Positions 58,655 through 64,000 of a stretch of DNA of 64,000 nt are shown in pieces. Every line of letters begins with the position of its first letter. Positions within the stretch are counted from its first letter, which is position 1. The translations under genes and the position numbers were made by a program. The notes beneath the pieces are model-generated. The model searched no databases and had not been told where the DNA came from. It was given only the letters and a program-made list of their open reading frames with translations. The stretch comes from Antedon mediterranea (lineage: Eukaryota > Echinodermata > Crinoidea > Comatulida > Antedonidae), in assembly GCF_964355755.1 (NCBI RefSeq), contig NC_092673.1, positions 14,081,001 through 14,145,000 on the forward strand. The letters run 5' to 3'.

Positions 58655-58990
58655 TTTTTAAATAGGTAGCCCGGTAGGCAAGGAGTAGGCAGGCATATTA
58701 ATAATAGGTAGGCCTAGTAGGCTAGGCCTAAAATGAAGTACTAAAAATAAAGAGGGACTAGGACTAGTCTAGTAGTAGGCACAGGCCTAGCTAGGCTATT
58801 ATTCAGAAAATAGGCTAGGCTAGTAGGCCTAGGGTAGTAGGCAGGGCTAGTTAGGCCTAGACTACTACTAGGCTAGACCTAGGCTACGTAGGCTAGCCTA
58901 GCTAGTAGCTAGGCCTACCTAGCCTAGGCCAAGCCTAGATTTTCTGAACACTAGTTATAGCCTAGTAGTCAGGTGGCTTAGCAATTTTAA
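58655..58990. repeat. AGGCCTA-rich palindromic block
   Basis: Same low-complexity style as at 7430-7760: overlapping TAGGCCTAG, CTAGGCTAG and GCCTAGCTAGG words without a fixed period. Confidence 0.7.
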
Positions 58991-59084
58991 CGTTACCGGC
59001 CAGACAAAAGTACCAAAATTGGCATGGAGTTTCCTTTCGACCTACCTATTGATTTTATCCGTGGAACCCACTTCATCGGTTCCG

Positions 59085-59470
59085 ATTTTCCAATATGGCT
59101 GCCAAAATCCAAGATGGCCGGCAGAAAAAAGGAAATGCCATATATCTGGCTGTAAAACTCGTAAATCAACAAATGGGGTGTCAATTTAAGGGTTTCTGGG
59201 GTCAATGAAACAGATGCTGGCTATGCCATATTGCTCAGACCACCTATTTCCAAGATGGCGGCCAAATTTCAAAATGGCCCCCAAAAAAGGGAAATGTTGT
59301 GTATGGCACTGTAAAAATCGGAAATGAACAAATGAGATATTAATTCAGGGGTTTCTGGGGGTCACCGAAACAGATGCTGGTCAAGCCATTTTGCTCAGGT
59401 CACCCATTTCCAAAATGGCGGCCAAATTTCAAAATGGCTGCCAAAAAAACGCCAAAATTTTGTGTAGGCA
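59085..59470. repeat. Left inverted subterminal repeats (units of about 160 bp) of an XPG-like transposon
   Basis: Successive units contain TTTCCAAGATGGCGGCCAAA (59250 and 59410, spacing 160), AAATGAACAAATGAG and CCGAAACAGATGCTGGTCAA. An older unit lies near 59090-59230. The reverse complement of the same units is at 61245-61565, on the other side of the gene. Confidence 0.7.
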
Positions 59471-59514
59471 TATGTGGGTTAAGTTGATTTACCCTATTTG
59501 GATGATCATGTGCA

Positions 59515-61060
59515 CCGGAAAAGAGATATGCAAGGCAGATTTGCCTTGCTGCATTTGCAGACTGTACAGGCCCTTTTGCAGCCACATTTCACAAATTCTC
59601 TGCAAGCTTTAGATGCGTCTGGACCAGACAGGTTCACATGAGTTCCCAACTTTCACCCATGTTGTCCAGATGCCAGCTTGGTATACGGCCCTCCTAGTGC
59701 ATTCTGAGTAGGTGGTATCTTGTCAACAGCTTGCCGTTTCTGGCTGAACAGTTCCATCCGAGCACTGTTAACATTCATGGAGTCTCTCGATTCTTTGAAA
59801 TGATTCAGAATATAAGTGAAGATGCTCAAACGGATGTGCGGCAAGATGAAGAAAGGCATCCGTAACTTCGTCATAAGCAGTCCATGCCTGCCAAAACGAT
59901 TTCTTCCCTTTATCTCTAAACGCTGAGGTAGTATTACATCCTGACAGTGAGTGGAAAATTGGCAGGGAACGTGATTTACGTTCACCGAGATGTGCACAAA
60001 TGGCGTTGATACTGTAATGAGTGTAGTTCTTTCCAGTTCCAAATGCTATCCAGAGATCAAGATCAGCATTTATCTGAGAGAGGTCATGAAACACACCGAT
60101 AAGAACAACGACAACATCTGTATCCACAGTTCGCACCTGGATGGATTTTGCTCCATTTTCCAACCCGGTGCTTCACGTGAACCACAATCCTAGTGTCTGC
60201 TTCCTCTTGATGACAGCTGGACATTTTGAACTGCGTTCCAACATGTAACATGCTCTACAGCTGTGATATATACCGAACACTCAGGAGGGATGCTGCAATC
60301 CGCAACTTTTGATGAAAGGAATTCAAAAAGTTCTTCCTTGTTGATTGGATCACGGAGGAAGTCATTCCAGTTGCCCGGCAGTTTGGTATCACCTGATACT
60401 TTTCTACGCACACCTTTGCCTCGTTTCTCCCTGGTTCCCTCCTTAAGGCTATCTGGTCGGTATTCGTCCCACACAACACCCACTCGCTTTGTGTCACGTA
60501 GCTGACATTTCAGATGGGGTATAAACGCGTTGTCAGCATATTCTTGGAATGTTGAGACATCGCACCATCCAGAACTTTGCAGTCATATAATACAGTTGCC
60601 TCTGTGTGGTTTGATTCGATACATTGTAACAGATGACATTTGGTACCAGACAGATTAAGCTTTCCAAACTCAGACAGGAATGGAGGATACGACTGTACTT
60701 CGTGTGCAAAGAATTCACTGATATCACCATCTCTATTTTGTAAGGAAATGTATAACTGGCCGAAGAGTGCCACATTGTTTTCAAGCACCTTTACTTTCTT
60801 GCAATCCTTTGATTTGTCTTTGAGCTTTGTTGAGAGCAAGGGTAGTGAACACACGTGGACACGTGCCTCATTCGCGCAGTTACGACTATCAAGAGTTACC
60901 AACTCAGGGAAGTCTGGCAAGCTCGGGTCCAGCAGTCATCCAGCGTCTGAAGGCTAATGTGTACAGGCAGCCACCGAGAATAGTTCACATGATCTAACGC
61001 AAAGAACAATGGCACGAGTGCCTCTAATACAGAAACATAATAATAAAAATAATATTTTTG
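59515..61060 (-). pseudogene. Transposon-like gene with XPG/FEN1-like nuclease segment and Cys-rich tail
   Basis: Minus-strand order: LFFALDHVNYSRWLPVHI (about 60950-61010); ALFGQLYISLQNRDGDISEF (60510-60920); VVWDEYRPDSLKEGTREKRG and KLPGNWNDFLRDPINKEELF (60190-60483); VRTVDTDVVVVLIGVFHDL then LPIFHSLSGCNTTSAFRDKG (59768-60163); ARMELFSQKRQAVDKIPPTQ; and a Cys-rich end FVKCGCKRACTVCKCSKANL (about 59525-59615). The 'TVDTDV' and 'SGC.TTS.F..KGK' blocks resemble the acidic and I-region motifs of FEN1/XPG nucleases; Academ-type DNA transposons are reported to carry an XPG-like nuclease. At least three frame changes break it. The family is widespread in fish and invertebrates as an uncharacterised repeat protein. 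Naming it Academ is tentative. Confidence 0.55.
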
Positions 61061-61244
61061 GTCAATAAATGTTTCTTGAATAACATTAACAATGGTTTGC
61101 ATATAATATATATAGTCGAGAGACTACAAAAGGCCCGATGGGCCTGTCGCTGTAGTCCCTCTTTACATTATACAAATAATAATAAACATACAATAGGAAG
61201 TCTGACAAATATGAGAATCGTAATCTCATAGTGTGCGATCATGT

Positions 61245-61565
61245 TCCAGAACTTGAACGTGGGCCATTTTAAAATTTGACCGCCATCTTGGAAATGAGTG
61301 ACCTGAGCAAAATGGATTGACCAGTAGCTGTTTCAGTAACCTCAGATACCTCTGAATTGACACCTTATTTGTTCATTTATGATTTTTACAGCCTTATATA
61401 CAATATTTCCTTTTTTTGGCACCCATTTTGAAATTTAGCCGCCATCTTGGAACTGGGTGACCTGAGCAAAATGGGTTGACCAGCATCTATTACAGTGACC
61501 TCAGAAACCCCTGAATTGACACCTCATTTGTTCATTTCTGATTTTTACAGTCTGATATATGACAT
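61245..61565. repeat. Right inverted subterminal repeats of the XPG-like transposon
   Basis: Two units in reverse orientation to 59085-59470, with GACCGCCATCTTGGAAATGA, CCTGAGCAAAATGG and TTGACACCT(T/C)ATTTGTTCATT. Outer ends were not resolved, and no target duplication was found. Confidence 0.65.
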
Positions 61566-61599
61566 TTTGACATAGCCTAATCTATGTTACAGTTAAATA

Positions 61600-62580
61600 A
61601 TAGGAGATCCTAGCTAGGCAATAATGACAAATATCCTTCAATTCGAACTACGACCAAAACATGATAAAACTATCAGTAGTTCAAAATACAGATAACAATT
61701 ACCTATACGATGAAAGAAGATTGATGTGATTAGTGATTGTGATCTTCTCCGATTATCTCGCTCGCCAATGGAAAACAATGGCGCCTGAATCTCAACCGGC
61801 CTCTCGCTCGCGCGCGCCGCGTGATCATGTGAAATTCATATTCATAGGTTTACCAATGTTTTTAAATCACGAAAATGAATAAGGCCTATCATAGCATAGG
61901 CCTATGTATTATTTCCCATGTAAAACTTTATTTTAAAATACAATGATCGTTATAAACACCATGGTGTTAAAATTTAACGGCACTGATAACACACCAAGTG
62001 TTAATAATATGCTATTTTAACACCTACCGTTGATAATTAAACATCACAACGTGTTAAAATACAACGCCAGTTTTTACAGTGTGCGTTTCCACCGTTCCCC
62101 TTCTTTGATTGAAAATACCTGTTGTAAGTACACGTACTTAAGAATGAAACGCTACCGACGAATTTACTGGCTCATTTATGCTGTATTACAGCCTTTATTT
62201 CTTCATTTATCTCTAACCTCTAATCTCTAGCCTCCTAGCCTCTAGCCGTAAATTACTGAAAACAAACAAGTAATAGCAATCAGCAAATACAACCTCAAAC
62301 TGAGGTAAATACAACATTAAATCTTAGGAAGAGAACAATGACGTATCTCAACCATACATGACGTAATCTATGCTTCGTCAAGCGGAACGACCGCTCAGAT
62401 GTGCACAACACACCATGACGTGCAGCTAACTGTGTGATACATGATGCAAATCTATGGGGCGCCATAAGCAGCAAAAGTGTGTAGCTGAAAAATGTATGTG
62501 TACATTTAAAATGTGTGTGTGTGTAATTGCAAAATGTATTTGTAAACCTAAAAATGTGTGTGTATTTGTAAAATGCATGT
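61600..62580. other. Non-coding; possible MITE piece around 61950-62085
   Basis: CACCATGGTGTTAAAATTTAACGGC, GTGTTAATAATATG and GTTAAAATACAACGCCAGTT are repeated GTTAAAA-type words ending TTTTTACAGTGTG, reminiscent of short DNA-transposon ends, but no flanking duplication was seen. The remainder has no gene. Confidence 0.35.
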
Positions 62581-62587
62581 TTGTAAT

Positions 62588-62666
62588 TGTAAAACGTAGT
62601 TGTACACTTTTAAAATGTAGTTGTACACTTTTAAAATGTAGTTGTACACTTTTAAAATGTAGTTGT
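62588..62666. repeat. Minisatellite, 21-bp unit, 3 to 4 copies
   Basis: The unit TAGTTGTACACTTTTAAAATG is repeated three times perfectly, followed by a partial copy. Upstream (62480-62590) related but diverged 22-32 bp units carry TGTGTGTAATTGTAAAATG-type words. Confidence 0.8.
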
Positions 62667-62899
62667 AACAAGGAATGTATACTTGTAACGCTTGGTTAGA
62701 GATCTCTAATCAAGCGTGAAGACCATACCATTTCTCGAGAGGGGTATACCATGGAAAATGGCTATCTGACCGGCGGCCGGCCGCCGATGGTATATTTATT
62801 TCCTTTTTATCGTTATAGCATTGGCGTTTTGGGAGTTTTGATTATATTGAAAAGCGACGGCGAAACACTGTTGTCGGTCGTCTACTAAATTATATAATA

Positions 62900-63460
62900 A
62901 CTAGGCTAGGCTAGGCGTAGGCGCGGCCGGACTATACTAAATCACTAAGGGTGGTAGGTATGTATAACAATACAATATTTAGGCTAGACCTCGCGCCTAT
63001 AAATAAAGACCCAATTCCGTTATTAAAAGAAAAGAATGAAACAGCTAGCCTACTACTAGTAACGGGAGTAACTACTACCACTACTAGCCTAGCTAGGCTA
63101 TACTAGGCCTAGGCCTAGATAGAGGCCTAGCCTGTGTAGTATAGTAGAAGTAGGGCCCGGGCCTAGGCCTAGACCTAAACCTAGGCTAGGCTAGCTAGTT
63201 AGGCTAGGCCTACCTCTTGCCTACCTAGCAGGCCTATAGGCTAGGTCTTTACTAGCTAGGCATTGTTAGCTATAGTAGGCAGGCCTAGACTACTAGGCCC
63301 TAGTCCTTCTACTGCTAGCCTTCTAGGCCTATAGGCCCTAGTAGGCTAGTACTAGCCTATTATAATAAATATAGCCTCCCTGGAGACCATAGACTCGGGC
63401 CTAGTAGTAGTACTAGTAGACCTACTAAAGGCCCTAGCCTAGGCTAGCTAGCTAATAATA
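62900..63460. repeat. AGGCCTA-rich palindromic block
   Basis: The largest of the three blocks: almost continuous TAGGCCTAGGCC, CTAGCCTAGC and GTAGTAGTAC words. It lies directly upstream of the IS3EU-like exon. Confidence 0.7.
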
Positions 63461-63512
63461 ATTCTTATTTCAAATCAAATTTTAAGAATTAATTTGTACA
63501 TATTTTTATTTC

Positions 63513-63984
63513 AGAACAGGCATTTACCATGGATTTGCTGCAAACTATCAGAGAATTACCAGGAACTTTATGCCAGGCGCAAAGAGGTCTTATATCTGAC
63601 AATATTAATGTGCTTGAAAACTGGCATCTTAGGATTGAGAAGTTAAACATTTTATTTAATATTGTTTTAAGAAGGTTACAATAGAGTGATGTTCCTCTAG
63701 ATACCATTGAACAATTTGTTATACTTTCTACTGAATTAAATTCTATTTTTGCCTCATATGATGAAAGAATAAACGGAAATCATGATCATCATAGGTGGTT
63801 TGCATCGCATCAAACTGAACAAACATCTAATGGGCGACCAAGGATTATAGTTAATAAAGAGAATATTAAAGAACTATTTGAAATATTTCATAGTTGGAAA
63901 ATTGTTGCACATCAATTAGCGATTTCTGTTGATACACTTCGAAGAAGAAGAAGATTATTATGGTTTGCCCGTTTCCCAGCCTAA
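63513..63984 (+). pseudogene. IS3EU/rve-type transposon protein, N-terminal exon
   Basis: It is opened by an acceptor (TTTTTATTTCAG) just before 63513. From the ATG at 63529 one frame runs MDLLQTIRELPGTLCQAQRG, has one in-frame TAG at 63682-63684, and continues with QTSNGRPRIIVNKENIKELF and WKIVAHQLAISVDTLRRRRR. The 'GRP+..I..E.+..L......W..+A..L.+S..T+.RR' pattern is the N-terminal helix-turn-helix of the large animal family of rve-integrase transposon proteins (IS3EU-like). The catalytic domain would lie beyond the window. The stop makes this copy defective. Confidence 0.5.
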
Positions 63985-64000
63985 CTCTACTAGAAACTAC

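Overview
This is eukaryotic nuclear DNA, AT-rich, with GT-AG introns, and almost entirely built from mobile elements in different states of decay. The blocks of the palindromic word AGGCCTA/TAGGCCTA, the mag/SURL-like Ty3 retrotransposon and the mix of LINE, Penelope, Harbinger, Mutator-like, hAT, Merlin, pogo and IS3EU-type fragments suggest a marine invertebrate, most likely an echinoderm or a close deuterostome relative. That assignment is an inference. No conserved host housekeeping gene is recognisable.

Layout. 0.8-4.9 kb (minus): broken remains of a parvovirus-NS1-like protein (HUH nickase plus SF3 helicase), with a complete 1.8-kb TAA-flanked Harbinger-type element inside a predicted intron. 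4.9-6.8 kb: LINE tail, OTU-protease fragment, Harbinger transposase exon. 7.8-10.85 kb: a 3.0-kb foldback/Mutator-like element with long inverted repeats and a 10-bp target duplication. 11.3-16.2 kb: Ginger/KRBA2-like integrase, a FAR1/ZSWIM-type first exon, an unclassified repeat gene and a Merlin fragment. 16.2-22.6 kb: no recognisable gene. 22.6-26.3 kb: two copies of an unclassified repeat protein and a spliced MULE transposase. 26.6-30.2 kb: a second TAA-flanked element, then Penelope, LINE and hAT fragments. 30.6-37.0 kb: five full and one partial tandem copies of a 1.2-kb unit that contains a splice-acceptor-preceded exon, abutting a pogo transposase that has lost its catalytic core.

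The most interesting part is 38.46-45.61 kb. Two head-to-head genes lie there: a minus-strand gene resembling DUF7869, transposase-like proteins (4 exons, one frameshift in a homopolymer), and a plus-strand gene of 8 exons and 429 codons that splices in perfect frame and that I do not recognise. Their putative start codons are only 64 bp apart. The pair is bracketed on the left by an 11-copy minisatellite and on the right by a duplicated block, and both carry the same 17-nt palindrome, GTCATAAANNTTATGAC. I infer a two-gene mobile element whose subterminal arrays bind its own proteins. Terminal repeats and target duplications were not found by eye.

46.9-53.2 kb: unrecognised exons, a 5'-truncated LINE, Ty3 and MULE debris, and a tRNA-derived SINE-like piece. 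53.6-54.0 kb holds the last two exons of an unknown gene. A Ty3 (mag-like) retrotransposon with identical 94-bp LTRs and a GTCAT duplication is inserted just upstream of it (54.2-58.6 kb), with three coding lesions. 59.1-61.6 kb is a transposon-like gene with an XPG/FEN1-like nuclease segment and a Cys-rich tail, flanked by inverted 160-bp repeats. The window ends in a minisatellite, another AGGCCTA block and an IS3EU-like exon.
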